50,106 nt of DNA, from positions 1 through 50,106 of the IMG/VR virus record IMGVR_UViG_3300005860_000041. One strand, written 5' to 3'. This document shows positions 24,701 to 31,868 of this stretch, in pieces. The stretch comes from a virus. The notes beneath the pieces were generated by a model. The model searched no databases. It was not told where the DNA came from and was given only the letters and a program-made list of their open reading frames with translations. Within the stretch, counting starts at the first letter, position 1. Each line of letters opens with the position of its first letter. The translations under genes and the position numbers were made by a program.

Positions 24701-26538
24701 GGGGCTCTTTTAATATTTTCCCAAACTACTTGAGGAATGTCCTCAAAACGCCGCTCTTTAACCGCCCCAAAGATATCGGCAACTGTCATTGCAAACGGTG
24801 CTCCCGTAGCCCACTCTGTCGCTGTTTTTGCAACATATGTAAGTGGATGTTCAATTTCCCTCACAATCGGCTGTGCAGTCCCTATTCCTGTAATTTTTAT
24901 TACCGATGGAAATTCTTTCTGTAGAACCTTTCCAACGAGGTTCGCCGCAGGTCTCCCACTCCATGCCATCATTGGTATGAATGACGCTGTAGACGCTACA
25001 CCAGATACAAACGCCTTTATTACCTTGTCAAGCTCTTTCGATAGATTTTCTACCTCTTGTGACTTTTGCCATGCTTGCTCTAACCCAACTACCGTGGCAA
25101 ACGGAATTGCCGACTTCATAATACCTAAAAATGTTTGTGCGCGCCTTGATGCAGTAAGAACACGCATTGCCTCAAGCGCTTCTTCGATAACCTTCGCACC
25201 TCGAAAACCTTTTGCTATAGTTCCAAACCCAGCCGTAAGTGCGCCTGCAACGGCACTTTCTACAAAGAGCCTTACAGCCTCACCACCTATGCGCGCTATT
25301 CGCTCTGTCCAACTGTAGTTTCTGCCTTCAATAACTGGCACATAAATGAGAGGGATGTCAATTTCACGCCATTCATTTGCCCCAGTCTTGACAATGCCTC
25401 GCATAAACCTAAGCCCTCGTGCTATAGACCCTGCAAAACCTTCGGTAAACGCCGCCATGCCACGCTCAACATCAGAGGTAACTGCGATTTCTTTCCTAAA
25501 CCAGTCACGGTATTGTGGTGGGAGAACTTTCTCATTTACAGTAATTCCGTGCACCTTAGCAAGCTGTAAGTTCTGAGGGTTATTCAAATCCCCGATAACT
25601 CTACTCCCTTTTCCCCTACCAACGGTCTTGAAAAGTGGCTCCCAGAAGTTTTTCATCAACATGCTGTTGTCTTTGAAGTTGTTGGTGTAAACTTTGTTCA
25701 AAGTTTGCATCGCAGCAGTTTTAAGAACATCCCAACTTGAGAATGTTTTTGGTTCAGTTGACATGACGATTTCGTGTATCTTGTTAACCATACCATAAAT
25801 TGCAAGCTCAATAGTGCCAGTAAGCGCAGTGCTCCGCTCCCTCTTGATAGCTTGATTGTGCGCGTTAAGCCGTTGACCTTCTTGTAACGCAATGTTGGAA
25901 GAATGCCTGAATATATTGCTTAGGTGAGGTAGTATAACCATGAGGGCTTGCCTTACTTGCGTTGGTGTCATATTTGCCCATGCGTCTGCGGTAACTAATT
26001 TCTGGTTAGCAGGCGCAGATATAAACGAACGCCAACTTGAAGCCTGCCCTTTTATGCTCTCATCTGGCACCATCGTGTAGTAGTAGTCAATCCACCGAGT
26101 GATAGAAGATAAAAGCTTAGCAACATCACTGCCATGTATGACACGCTCACCAAGTCTTGCGTAAGTGTTGCCAAACTTTTTTGCGCGCCGTCTTTCAGGT
26201 GACAACGCTTGCTCTTCAAGGGTTATTTGGTTGATGAACTCAGGAATTGTCGCCACAAGGCGTCCAATAGTCCACCTTTGTTCTCCTTTCTTTTTGCTCC
26301 TATCCTCGGGTAATACCTGCCCAAACCACACTTGAAACGCCAAAGGAATAGAATTCCTTCTAATTCGGTTGGCAGATTGAAGAATAGCTTGGTTAAGTGA
26401 GTGAACATCGCCATTATGAAACTTGTAAAGCCACCGCAGTATGTAAATTGCCGTGGCTTCTTTTTCTTGCTCAGAAGCATACGAAGCCCCAAATAGCGTC
26501 CTTGTCTCAAGCGACTTCAGTTTTTGAAGCTCTTCCAT
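12739..26538 (-). CDS. Giant 4,599-residue putative internal virion (ejection) protein
   Basis: The start at 26538 follows GGAGGGTTGAGC; a TTG two codons earlier is inside the Shine-Dalgarno spacing. The uninterrupted 13.8 kb gene is over a quarter of the window. Regions: N-terminal helical part with hydrophobic AVAGALTAGFGTIAKG-type segments (about 420-460); Pro/Ala/Thr-rich linker (about 640-720); long helical repeats; linkers near 1520-1585, 1820, 2170 and 3370-3470; coiled coil about 3150-3350; a C-terminal part (about 3800-4300) with blocks such as FRPTVLLKNLSMSWGSYF that resemble the domains of large polyvalent phage proteins (LPD type); and a hydrophobic DMVAAAGLAWLLAE near 4240. It sits after fibre and core-like genes, where podoviruses encode ejection proteins. 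No protease, lysozyme or polymerase motif is convincing. Confidence 0.75.
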   Translation of the reverse strand: MEELQKLKSLETRTLFGASYASEQEKEATAIYILRWLYKFHNGDVHSLNQAILQSANRIRRNSIPLAFQVWFGQVLPEDRSKKKGEQRWTIGRLVATIPEFINQITLEEQALSPERRRAKKFGNTYARLGERVIHGSDVAKLLSSITRWIDYYYTMVPDESIKGQASSWRSFISAPANQKLVTADAWANMTPTQVRQALMVILPHLSNIFRHSSNIALQEGQRLNAHNQAIKRERSTALTGTIELAIYGMVNKIHEIVMSTEPKTFSSWDVLKTAAMQTLNKVYTNNFKDNSMLMKNFWEPLFKTVGRGKGSRVIGDLNNPQNLQLAKVHGITVNEKVLPPQYRDWFRKEIAVTSDVERGMAAFTEGFAGSIARGLRFMRGIVKTGANEWREIDIPLIYVPVIEGRNYSWTERIARIGGEAVRLFVESAVAGALTAGFGTIAKGFRGAKVIEEALEAMRVLTASRRAQTFLGIMKSAIPFATVVGLEQAWQKSQEVENLSKELDKVIKAFVSGVASTASFIPMMAWSGRPAANLVGKVLQKEFPSVIKITGIGTAQPIVREIEHPLTYVAKTATEWATGAPFAMTVADIFGAVKERRFEDIPQVVWENIKRAPEEALKGALLAMFHVPAWTFEYQEEVAKSRRTHPLPPSPTVPQAPTPQAPAPTTVPVPQAPAPTTAPTPTPAPTPTPAPQAPQVPPAPTTTPAPRAPIPTPAPMPPDIGIQPTEWRNIDVSESSRRFTEELSRERFAPTSKASANVLQAVQQLLQTDVKRIPVEGEEVSRQLTSVVEKTGEQFRNAVGKLTRALTSAGIDENVARQMAHEAVALEVLNKAKEVGINVEHVFRDPLRVVSEIVKEQPIDESARKEHSSRVVRLYTEIANKLQALQESVTEEGQVRNSDVFLSVLMQHPMWQLACEALSSTQVLKDVNVTFHPPTEWRKLRRVTVEPVYARTLTDVLQQVEAKAKELKLSPEQTEALRRVAQILHYASPTGDADYITMASSYALNAIWGRLAQPKATPEQKASIVRENPDIAIAIAFNDVNLLAQAIKNQIHAYLSVMKPPMLRIAPQDVEVIAQKAARLLIERADRVRLTPEEFEKYMAQQEIASNIALDIVRLLGRVPSEAELRSTTIYAVNDIINTIENYRGAELFPYRPLSEYYHAVKAKFGEQVAKNRLMEVLRPAIVQELVRLSRQPTEEIRNMLGAIDVMNLEALSLLKREKKIPVVEETVRALEKLTETPTDVEAWKQFVSEEIAQAIRKYRDIPVFKAHTTRLLGLVRGVMAENALTEVLDCLDKPVQEAFDKLREFGELVKSGKVNDRVREEYNVVAKNIQALIDTLVALHEGKPLPSNPLADAIKSYERIGGPFEGDAFTMLSLHLLERLQQLHLAETTIAREAMLRYFTDVVDASISSTKEPKIPTYPSYETMLPTVMHQVLPPNEERGMLLLEIIRNKLETVEHLQEAQVKGIPREYMDDYFLGRALFYLHPEGIDRSILPKEYWENKDAVEALRKGFNDAKAGKPPEIEPVEVKPSVPVVVERAPTTPTERPSIEVAVVDKPTLELPPETPKRNFVVETEEQLRETPSPEVEVPPNVVDTNMSALIDDKPVPIELRPVKFDEPRIGIEDVKKMVESMDRIFRAPEFVEYVPIGMATSTPHGVYDSSVHMLFRVVTSQDLWNKLSSEDRGAIHTLISHLYRQWQDAFPNEASFMKAMQELWTRIRFEEPVATGWSILKSPAQSLLETFTKHSDEIRQRYGEEVYQKLRACIVGDKLLPLIPQIEMPQGFKTQLYSPSVTPEVLRSMGYFKVAKREEAKEVSPKELEAPKPPVEEPAMEAQQRREVWSNIAADLFSALEAEEGLASGRLSWEQKKQAQIGVKQPTAMLWLGEKEQDAFNVLIKTAEQAGLKEQVRLSIDTIWTNPHLNLPFSEALRELEIRGLAVTSDPTALLATIREIKHGHAMSHLLYAYTSAYGKVRTSPLVQTLIGHIPSPYEVFDLALRQIEKYKGMSQQEVLRATMSSLETLARQLAKKRGEPLTSEEVASLLSNALYGIATKTADELSSHVTDEALPALRTTIYKMLLFHTLFPYPKEDHRDAWQKLWYPKGIERTDAIDALESQTLGSLRLLTDLFNIAVKVNRGMLDRIVRGEEKPTAPERSEVVEAITRRRKKPVSVPEIPPEEIGRETTEELEEVVGGEPLVASEIDWVHLVEIEEMTPDVVEELIEAREEEKTSKAWAKRQKATMPIEIVNVEDLIDTLERAMQAWGITIARHATGEVREGDKDFLWLSRWHDTANMVFKGATTEDFISASMFATLGAFKSTVGDKYVGMRASERVEFTPIEEVVGRETKEGEEYEVLPPELTTNLTIEKLRGVTASDPKKGFEEFFDLSRKIRRPEAVFEIIDKTAPSISPVIKTALIIGTHESGEMTIPGTGIKRFYTPSLLEAMWSRPEVAQNYVRALRELSTEFEKRNQPTLAKAFKEVAEIYSDIASDEFSWLKVSNIYASLGTLIGALRYVERNIDAFADKLPSGVSKKEFADVIRNALWRLEHTREIARELLVSFPRINTFNSALKGIVQELQSEAVTSKLPVLHMIAESGDVMFLEQNKQIVSDIARAISDRITESLKGMPDKTFFKDYLFSLLTSQRSLYEVSSEDINLTLNYLFRRQFPQLTQTPDVTRRTARILSHLIDLIRHEATALDVILARAMRGRMELEARAEAGEVTGVGIKMFAPQVHTKGREIYILDIPTSSFLRHTHETTGLSVANIGSIVEKEFHTVPTIASAVTRTLLQTDPWNAEIINKMLHELRRIGIDEHAPSPLVEFLSRALQQAQQSPQGIPANKLELFIAYLNELENHLNLPFIRDAQQRRFVFNTICGSHLRALRGSLNALKDTIVEASGGLTKEEVETVLNYFSLWQHLMYAPPAKDVERLYDQLTTIYNQIRKMAQEGNRKNLLTLAESLSELSALQLYLSQLGKAFGNLKNIRDVERFLEKPTKAEVEVVTEKPQKGVYVPTVRVVGGTYAAPRFVVDISRMVDVSSIKPVESITADHLAKLSANKGILVTKEALERYVTALHTASTYALFVAERENADAETLQRLHQVVQITEKLVENVKSIPFRSFILTTQAPAYFIEQFAHPEDMIKLHRGMIETLREAIEELQAEKKAMPEKLPEIIKQIDQRIEFLSHYIDVLTAAEEAAPYPIMEYKPAIKELATELKRLHEERLKLEKQLKHSRVISKSIVNLWSMIHHLEDEIARAQKQLEQRPISYLTLHETIIDILKRIQNIDKYGESLKQREEALRQQLAWTHRKVATLEKILNRAGAKARPDVIAKYNELQQEEQALLKELERIRELREALPEVKRIADEVAKLAPEQPILLKPPVAPAPEGMKEERTVDINKLPAMSFIPLGPLAIEEGIKVAYGEAFSSALQGLAGLYLALRSLPFAHEALKRVPAYKNFVDRVEQSFTAPAPPKPSRGVLRTPPTASDLLYIIDRKSKGEIIPQHEIDVVIDDLLKAIEEGQVTFELPRALAKFRNSLLRSYDALKAIANQIAMRSGGRYDADTVAAFLYQTLIGGGIEARRRMRTELLPKLFGYFAAAEHVLEGGKNPESARVRVSDILRRWGMKLTHPLLKVRWQLWHENMRNVFDDIHRRIASLSGRRLTVDDLAQLNEKLIRELVLRFERAEAAGSKDPAHNVLQSDLVDLLARLHGVRRGQVLNVLIQQIGVPDTTLAGIMRKNAQFTYNAFMGAGTIQPIDIKLSADELQRFQKASVYFLVGSYKAYKLYNDVVRAYPFYQTIRPPMAHLAFWAPHHWDTSFSGVLKAGALEWIARAMGSPSADIYRAMLEGRRFMKTIIPQREFEPTTVEEALRLLSQKHVPIAGIPRRVIENVLGWEDPFTTAYRAVRGIVHMALEMPHAYSQDRLMKALYKGATKLEQQGTPDAINLANQYRQLADEIKNVAFQQVGYRPYYDLAGRSARVWERMIDTLFALTGKTIITFRPTVLLKNLSMSWGSYFAYEPTEPLPDKVERLAKAAWLFIADPEVKKFVGSQPAISEIDAEALFGLYHNLLRLAPQGLNDNEKARWVIDRLHEFAKDPIRAIRTTNELPFVLGDFMFKVCDAVPRAVIYIAEYLKWIGRGVDPVIARERASIASLITQAPLVSGGMPRALAQDPMRDFYRALTFFQSYGINKAFLQLDALGKALNRQLTPKERLWALTNFITSITVDMVAAAGLAWLLAEHSDDWKKLFVRSIFIDVVPPIAGDAAYRAYMATGRFRAELQMKHAAQAIEGAKQTWDELLGEYIAGGVTALRAMLGELPAEYGRGTTGGGFLPLPPVDFIVRLLDDTYDAVRLVGEVGAEWEQMKKRYPKEAQSLIDVVKMIYDNPIFSFEFGDRIMKDLWGFSIVLHVLSGGLTPMIPETVASAGRGALSLEKIQALMPKFTKEDMEAMSKISKALHGIQQSLYVLRGAPFTGEALTYAHIIHMTAPDEVKREALLSRMPKPDKVTPEQATAILRDILLSGIRFYNVRRFLVSEMNRNSPLIATLEEYARKSETLREKKKTYVSLDMLLKALERLKEIHEEEKEILKKAKAEAQIQPVPAKYGLGGEEE

Positions 26539-26556
26539 GCTCAACCCTCCTCTCTA

Positions 26557-28263
26557 TTAGAATGGCTCTAAGCCACCAGGATGAGGAGGTAAGTTTGGCG
26601 TTGATGGTGGCTCTGTCGGGAATGGTAGGTTAGGTATAGGCTCAAAGAAAAGTGGAGGTAGTTGCGATGACTGTGCCATCGGCGTGGGCGATGGAGACAC
26701 CGTAGGACGTGGCGTGTAACCATAAGTGCCACTACCTCCAGTTCCTACAATTAAGTTCATATGATTGGATATTTCGCTCATGTTTTGCAGAACCTGATAG
26801 ATAAACTGTGGGTTAATAGGTATCCCTTTGCTTTGTGCCTCTATAGCGTGTTTCAGTATACTCTCGTTCACTTTAGCGAGCTTGGACATACGGTCTATTA
26901 CTTGGTTCACTAAATATTCTCCGTATTTACCGCCTTCCATGCGCAGTTTCTCTAAGTCCATCATCAGTTTCTGGTTGTCAATATACATCTTGTGAAGGTC
27001 AAATTGCCTTCGGTGAAGGAACTGTTGCCATTCTAAAGCCATCTTTTGTGCGCTTTGCCATGCGCGCATAGCTGCTTCATACAATCTTACATCTTGTTGC
27101 ATCTTCTCTTTTAGCAAGCCATATTGACCTTGGATGACCTCTCTTTGTATTCCGCTGATAGCGCGCATTCTTTCTACTTCAAAGGCTTTTAGTGCATTTA
27201 GCATTGCTTCCCTATCCTTTTGCGAAAGTTCCATTTGCTTCATTCCCACATCTACTACTGCTCTTACAGAAGCACCAACAATGTCTGCCACCTTGTTAAT
27301 TTCCTCAATTGGCAACCCTATGCGCATAAGGTTGGCTATCATTTGTGAGTAGTGATACATTGCATTGTTGACATTGCCACGCCATAGCTCACTGCTAATC
27401 AAGTTTGTAGCATTCCCAATCACATCGCCTGCCATTCGCCTAATGTAATCACCAAAGGGCTTAAATGTAGCGTCCGTAAGGACACGATTGAGTAACTGTC
27501 GCACCGTTGGGTCTTGAGACGAATAGAGCACCTTAAGGGCTTCTTCGGGTTTGCCCTCGGCTAACCACTCTTTTGCTTCTAAAGTAAGCCTGACAATTTC
27601 ATTGGCTGTTTCTTGAGACGTTTGAGGTAAAGAGATGGCTTGTTGTAGCCTTGTAATTGCCTCATCTATTGTCATCGCAAGCTTCTCTTTCATTCCCACT
27701 CTCAAGCGAGCCATTTGAACAGCTTCTTCTTTTCTTGGCGCTTGCTCAACTTCTATCTCGGTCAAGAGTAGCTGTCTTAAGGGCTCAAAATGTAGCGCAA
27801 GTTGCTGACGAAAAACCTCTCTTTGCCTCTGTAACCAATCCTCAAGTTGCCTCATCTGTATCTCCTTTACTTGTGGCGGCGTTGTTGAAACAACACTAAC
27901 TAATGCCCTTAACGGTGACAATGATAACCTGCCCATTGCACCTAACGCCTCTCTCTGTAGTTTCAAATATTCTTCATAGTCCGTTGGTCCAAGATTTTGC
28001 CACCTATTGTAAATGTCAAGCGCCAAACTTGCTTCTTCTTGTAATCGCTTCCATTCACGCTCCTTTTGCCTTTGCTTCCTTCGTGAGCGTGAAAGGAGTA
28101 GAATTGGAACTAAGTCCATCACAACTTGATAAAGCCCTGAAGTGCCTGCTGGGTATTGCCTTGGCTGTGAATAATAGCGCAATACCTCAGATGCCGACAA
28201 ATTTTCAACATCATCTTGCAGTGGTTGCGCAAGTTGTAAAACTGTGCTTATAAGGTCAGGCAT
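26557..28263 (-). CDS. Coiled-coil internal virion protein candidate
   Basis: A 568-residue protein; start at 28263 after GAGGTGATTTATA. The sequence is overwhelmingly helical with Gln/Glu/Arg/Met-rich coiled coils (about 70-480) and one short hydrophobic stretch near residues 45-58 (LYQVVMDLVPILLL). The C-terminal 60 residues are Pro/Ser/Gly-rich and disordered. Composition and place before the giant protein match ejection or internal core proteins of podoviruses. There is no enzymatic motif; the assignment is by context. Confidence 0.65.
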   Translation of the reverse strand: MPDLISTVLQLAQPLQDDVENLSASEVLRYYSQPRQYPAGTSGLYQVVMDLVPILLLSRSRRKQRQKEREWKRLQEEASLALDIYNRWQNLGPTDYEEYLKLQREALGAMGRLSLSPLRALVSVVSTTPPQVKEIQMRQLEDWLQRQREVFRQQLALHFEPLRQLLLTEIEVEQAPRKEEAVQMARLRVGMKEKLAMTIDEAITRLQQAISLPQTSQETANEIVRLTLEAKEWLAEGKPEEALKVLYSSQDPTVRQLLNRVLTDATFKPFGDYIRRMAGDVIGNATNLISSELWRGNVNNAMYHYSQMIANLMRIGLPIEEINKVADIVGASVRAVVDVGMKQMELSQKDREAMLNALKAFEVERMRAISGIQREVIQGQYGLLKEKMQQDVRLYEAAMRAWQSAQKMALEWQQFLHRRQFDLHKMYIDNQKLMMDLEKLRMEGGKYGEYLVNQVIDRMSKLAKVNESILKHAIEAQSKGIPINPQFIYQVLQNMSEISNHMNLIVGTGGSGTYGYTPRPTVSPSPTPMAQSSQLPPLFFEPIPNLPFPTEPPSTPNLPPHPGGLEPF

Positions 28264-28274
28264 TATAAATCACC

Positions 28275-30002
28275 TCACACAATGTCAAATGTGATAAAGC
28301 CTGCATACTCAAAACCACCCATGGAAGTTAAGTCATGGATGGCAATAGAATAAGTGTAGCCATAAATAAGAGAAACTGTCGCAAGTGGACTACCTTTGGC
28401 AAACTGAGATGATGTTACCCATTCCCAATAGCCATCGCTACGATAAATCCCAATCTCCGCATACCCCATGCCACTCACCGGAGAAACACTCGCAACATAG
28501 ATATACATTGTCTGGTTTGTAGATGGAGTGTAAGTCCATAGATACCCAATTGCACCCGCACTCGGCGATGTCCATTTGCCTGATACCGTAGGTAATGGAG
28601 TTCCACCACCACTACCGCCTCCTATGGCACTAATTGTCACATTGACTTTGTTGTTTGTTGCATCGTCAGTGGCTGAAATTGTAACATTAGTGCCTGCTAT
28701 TAGATTGATGCGCTTCCTTGTGCCAATTAATGTTCCATTGGCTTCAACTTCAACCTTTTGCACAGTTGTATCATTGACAACACTTAGCGTCCTATCAACA
28801 CTTAAATCACCACCACCAGTTAGTCCTGTGCCTGTATTAATGCACCTTGATGTCCTGACAATCGTCGCTGGAATGTCAGCATCTTGTATGCTTGACCATT
28901 GCACATCCGTGCCATCACTGCGTAAGTATTGACCTGCCGAACCTATTGCCATCTTTTGCCACTTAATTGTATTATCAGCTTGCAATCGTGCAACTATAAT
29001 GTCACCCCTACTTGGTATGCCTGCAACTGTGTCATTGTGAGATGCACCAAGTAAGGCGTGCGGTCCTGGTTCAGCACTTCCAGTTGCAGTTATTGTGATG
29101 TCTGTCTTGTCGTTTGTTGCATCGTCAGACACAGAAATGCTGATGCCTGTGCCCTCCATTAGGTTGATGCGCTTCCTCGTGGAAATAAGCGTGCCTGCTT
29201 TTGCAACCTCAACTTTTTGAACTGTAGTGTTTGGCACAACTTCAATGGTTCTATCAGCACTTAGGTCACCGCCACCTGTTAACCCTGTGCCTGTGTTAAT
29301 CCTTCGTGAAGTTCTAACGATAGTATTTGGGATGTCGCTATCTTGAATGTTTGCCCACTGAACATCAGTCCCATCGCTCCTCAAATACTGTCCCGCTGAG
29401 CCTATCGCTTTCTTCTGCCACTTGATTGTATTGTCTGCTTGTAGTTGTGCAACAATAATGTCACCACGGGCTGGCGTCCCTGCAACTGTGTCTGTATGCG
29501 TGGCACTAAGTAAGTTATGATTAGTTGTGCTACCACCTCCACCAGTAGCAGAGATGATAATCTTCTTTAGCGCATTGTCTTGTGTCAGTGTCACATTTTG
29601 ACCTGCTTCAAAATACACATTGCCATGAAGTAGCGCTTGAGAAGCTACAGCGATACCAGTCACAACATCAACTTGTGGTGTGGTCGGCTTTGAAATGAGA
29701 CATGAACGAAAATCAATCTCTGTAGTCCCGCTTGGCACTCTAAGGTAAAGCTTAAGGTCGCCTTCAACATATGGCACTGTCATCTCGTAATAGCTGTTAG
29801 GGTCATCGGTTTCTTCGTTTGGCACAAGGTAAACTTCAAAGTAGCCATTTGCACCAGTCTTTGAAACAATGCCAAGCCTGCTATAAAGGATGTTTGGTGG
29901 CGCTGTCACACCATGACACAGCCTGATAAGGATAATTGTGTTAGAGAGTGGCTCTCCTGCCTCGTTGTATAAGTATCCTGTAACCTTCCTTTTGTTTGGC
30001 AT
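28275..30002 (-). CDS. Tail fibre / receptor-binding protein with internal duplication
   Basis: A 575-residue protein; the start at 30002 overlaps the previous stop (TAATG). The N-terminal 90 residues resemble a carboxypeptidase-regulatory-like beta-sandwich (VTGYLYNEAGEPLSNTIILI). Residues about 164-304 and 317-459 are a tandem repeat of about 153-residue period; each contains GQYLRSDGTDVQW and INTGTGLTGGGDLS-DRT, a motif common in phage tail fibres. A Gly-rich linker (GGGSGGG) then leads to a C-terminal beta-rich head (about 470-575), the probable receptor-binding tip. It likely forms trimeric fibres. Confidence 0.85.
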   Translation of the reverse strand: MPNKRKVTGYLYNEAGEPLSNTIILIRLCHGVTAPPNILYSRLGIVSKTGANGYFEVYLVPNEETDDPNSYYEMTVPYVEGDLKLYLRVPSGTTEIDFRSCLISKPTTPQVDVVTGIAVASQALLHGNVYFEAGQNVTLTQDNALKKIIISATGGGGSTTNHNLLSATHTDTVAGTPARGDIIVAQLQADNTIKWQKKAIGSAGQYLRSDGTDVQWANIQDSDIPNTIVRTSRRINTGTGLTGGGDLSADRTIEVVPNTTVQKVEVAKAGTLISTRKRINLMEGTGISISVSDDATNDKTDITITATGSAEPGPHALLGASHNDTVAGIPSRGDIIVARLQADNTIKWQKMAIGSAGQYLRSDGTDVQWSSIQDADIPATIVRTSRCINTGTGLTGGGDLSVDRTLSVVNDTTVQKVEVEANGTLIGTRKRINLIAGTNVTISATDDATNNKVNVTISAIGGGSGGGTPLPTVSGKWTSPSAGAIGYLWTYTPSTNQTMYIYVASVSPVSGMGYAEIGIYRSDGYWEWVTSSQFAKGSPLATVSLIYGYTYSIAIHDLTSMGGFEYAGFITFDIV

Positions 30003-31255
30003 TACAAACCACCTGCCAACGCTAATAGGATTAATGGTGCAATGGCAGTTTGAGCTTGTGTTGGTGGCGCAGCTGGCACACCATACACGGCTCTAACTCC
30101 AGTTAACCCAAGTAACGCCTGCAACGCAGGTTGCCACATAGTAGCCTGTGTTTGTTGTAGCCAATTCATTAAGTTGAGCAAGTTTTGTTGTTGTTGTGCA
30201 CGCCACGCTTGCTCAACTGCCATCGCATTCCTTAGATATTGCTGGTAGGCTTGCATCGCTTGTAAGCCAAGCCCAGCAAGCGCTTGCTGCTGTGCAAACT
30301 GTTGTTGTGCTAATGCCATCGGTAGTTGCGCTGCAAGTTGCATCCTTTGAAGTTCTTGCCCAAGTTGTTGTTGATATGCCTGCCAAGGCATAAGATAGGC
30401 TTGCATGCCAAGTTGCGCAGCAGTTGGCGCAAGCCCAGCCGCAGTTTGATATGCGCCCATTGCTGCTGCTCCAAGATTTTGCAATGTATTCCATGCCTGT
30501 AGCATCAAGTTCTCTCGTTGTCCTATACGCTGTGCAAGTAATTGTGCCAAAGTAGCATCAAGCTCTGTGCCACGCCTTCTTAGAAGCTCTTCTTCAAGCC
30601 TTCCAGTGCCACCATGCCTCTCTAAGCCACGCACAATTGCTGATTGCCTAAGTTGCTTCACAAGGTCTTGTGTAGTTTGCTCCCATTGCTCTCTTAGTGC
30701 CCTCACAAGTGGGTCTGTCTCTCGTAAACTCTCAATCGTTGGTGCTTCAGTTAGTGGTAATGCTCTTTGTGCAAGCACATCAGTGTATCTTCGTGCAATA
30801 TCTTGTAATGCCACCGAAATCCTGTTTAGATAGTCAGCATAACCAACTCCAATGTCCTTTAGCGCCTCATACTGTGGTGTCCTTATGCCCCTACCAAGTG
30901 CACTTATAACCTCAGGCACATAAGTTTGAAGTTGCGATAACTCTGGTGTAGTGGAAGCTTGTAAGTTCTGAAGCGCCCATGTCACAAGCTGTGTCTCCTC
31001 AGGACGCTCATACATCCACCTCGCTGTAGTAGCAAACTCTGGCGATGGTGCTTCAACTTGCCTTGTCCACCATTGGAACAACGGCACCGCTTGTTGCATT
31101 ATAGCCTGTGGCGATGGCGCAACTGCACCCAAATACGGTGCTTCACCTAAAACTTGTGCTAAACCTTGTGCAAGCCAATGGAAATACGGGCGTGCCTCAA
31201 AACTTATCGCTGGCGCTTCACTTTCATATGGCATTACTGTTTGCTCTCGTGGCAT
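30002..31255 (-). CDS. Gln/Ala-rich internal virion or tail protein
   Basis: A 417-residue protein; start at 31255 after GAGGTGATTATGA. The N-terminal third has Trp/Tyr-rich helices. The C-terminal 200 residues are very Gln/Ala/Leu-rich (QQQFAQQQALAGLGLQAMQA), helical, ending in a hydrophobic LILLALAGGL. The composition resembles podoviral pilot/ejection proteins that insert into membranes. No conserved enzyme motif. It lies between a small virion protein and the tail fibre. Confidence 0.65.
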   Translation of the reverse strand: MPREQTVMPYESEAPAISFEARPYFHWLAQGLAQVLGEAPYLGAVAPSPQAIMQQAVPLFQWWTRQVEAPSPEFATTARWMYERPEETQLVTWALQNLQASTTPELSQLQTYVPEVISALGRGIRTPQYEALKDIGVGYADYLNRISVALQDIARRYTDVLAQRALPLTEAPTIESLRETDPLVRALREQWEQTTQDLVKQLRQSAIVRGLERHGGTGRLEEELLRRRGTELDATLAQLLAQRIGQRENLMLQAWNTLQNLGAAAMGAYQTAAGLAPTAAQLGMQAYLMPWQAYQQQLGQELQRMQLAAQLPMALAQQQFAQQQALAGLGLQAMQAYQQYLRNAMAVEQAWRAQQQQNLLNLMNWLQQTQATMWQPALQALLGLTGVRAVYGVPAAPPTQAQTAIAPLILLALAGGL

Positions 31256-31261
31256 TCATAA

Positions 31262-31867
31262 TCACCTCACAAATGGATATTGGAACAAAAGAAGCGTGAC
31301 ATAAAATGTGTGATTGATGTCTGTTAACTTTGGTGTGTATTTAACCCACGAGCTAATACCAAGAGCTGTAGGCTCACCAAGATACCCCGAAATGTTTCTA
31401 AAAAGCAATACCCACACATTTGGTGGAATATCAATTATTTTTGTTGTGTTTGCAGGCAAAACGACATTTCGTAAATATGCATCTTTTGAATTGTTTCCAC
31501 TTCCTTTCCACTTGACAGTTAAGCAGTAATCTACAGTCAAATCTACATTGTTTGGATTGTGGGCTTGAATATACCCATAAAGTGGAATAAACCTGTCAAA
31601 AGGTATTTGTTCTGGAGGACTATCCCAACTCCTTTGCCCTATTATTGAAATCCACTTCGGAGCAGGGTATGTTTGGATATCACTCCACCTTTGTGGTATG
31701 TAAGTAACCATGCCATTGGTAAATATCCCTACATTCTCAGTCTTATGAGCAACTATCCTTAACTTCGTCACCAGATTTTGTGCCCATGATTGTAGTGTGC
31801 GCACTATGACACCTATATTTGCACCACCTTTGTGAACTTGTGGCAAAAGAAGGTCATCTATGCGCAT
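31262..31867 (-). CDS. Hypothetical virion protein, 201 residues
   Basis: The start at 31867 is placed after AAGGGTGTAAC, one base downstream of the previous stop; an upstream GGAGGTG lies 13 bases away. The product is beta-rich with many Asn/Pro/Trp/Tyr, few charged stretches, and looks like a beta-sandwich structural protein (tail or fibre accessory). No family is recognised. It is embedded among tail genes. Confidence 0.7.
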   Translation of the reverse strand: MRIDDLLLPQVHKGGANIGVIVRTLQSWAQNLVTKLRIVAHKTENVGIFTNGMVTYIPQRWSDIQTYPAPKWISIIGQRSWDSPPEQIPFDRFIPLYGYIQAHNPNNVDLTVDYCLTVKWKGSGNNSKDAYLRNVVLPANTTKIIDIPPNVWVLLFRNISGYLGEPTALGISSWVKYTPKLTDINHTFYVTLLLFQYPFVR

Positions 31868-31868
31868 G

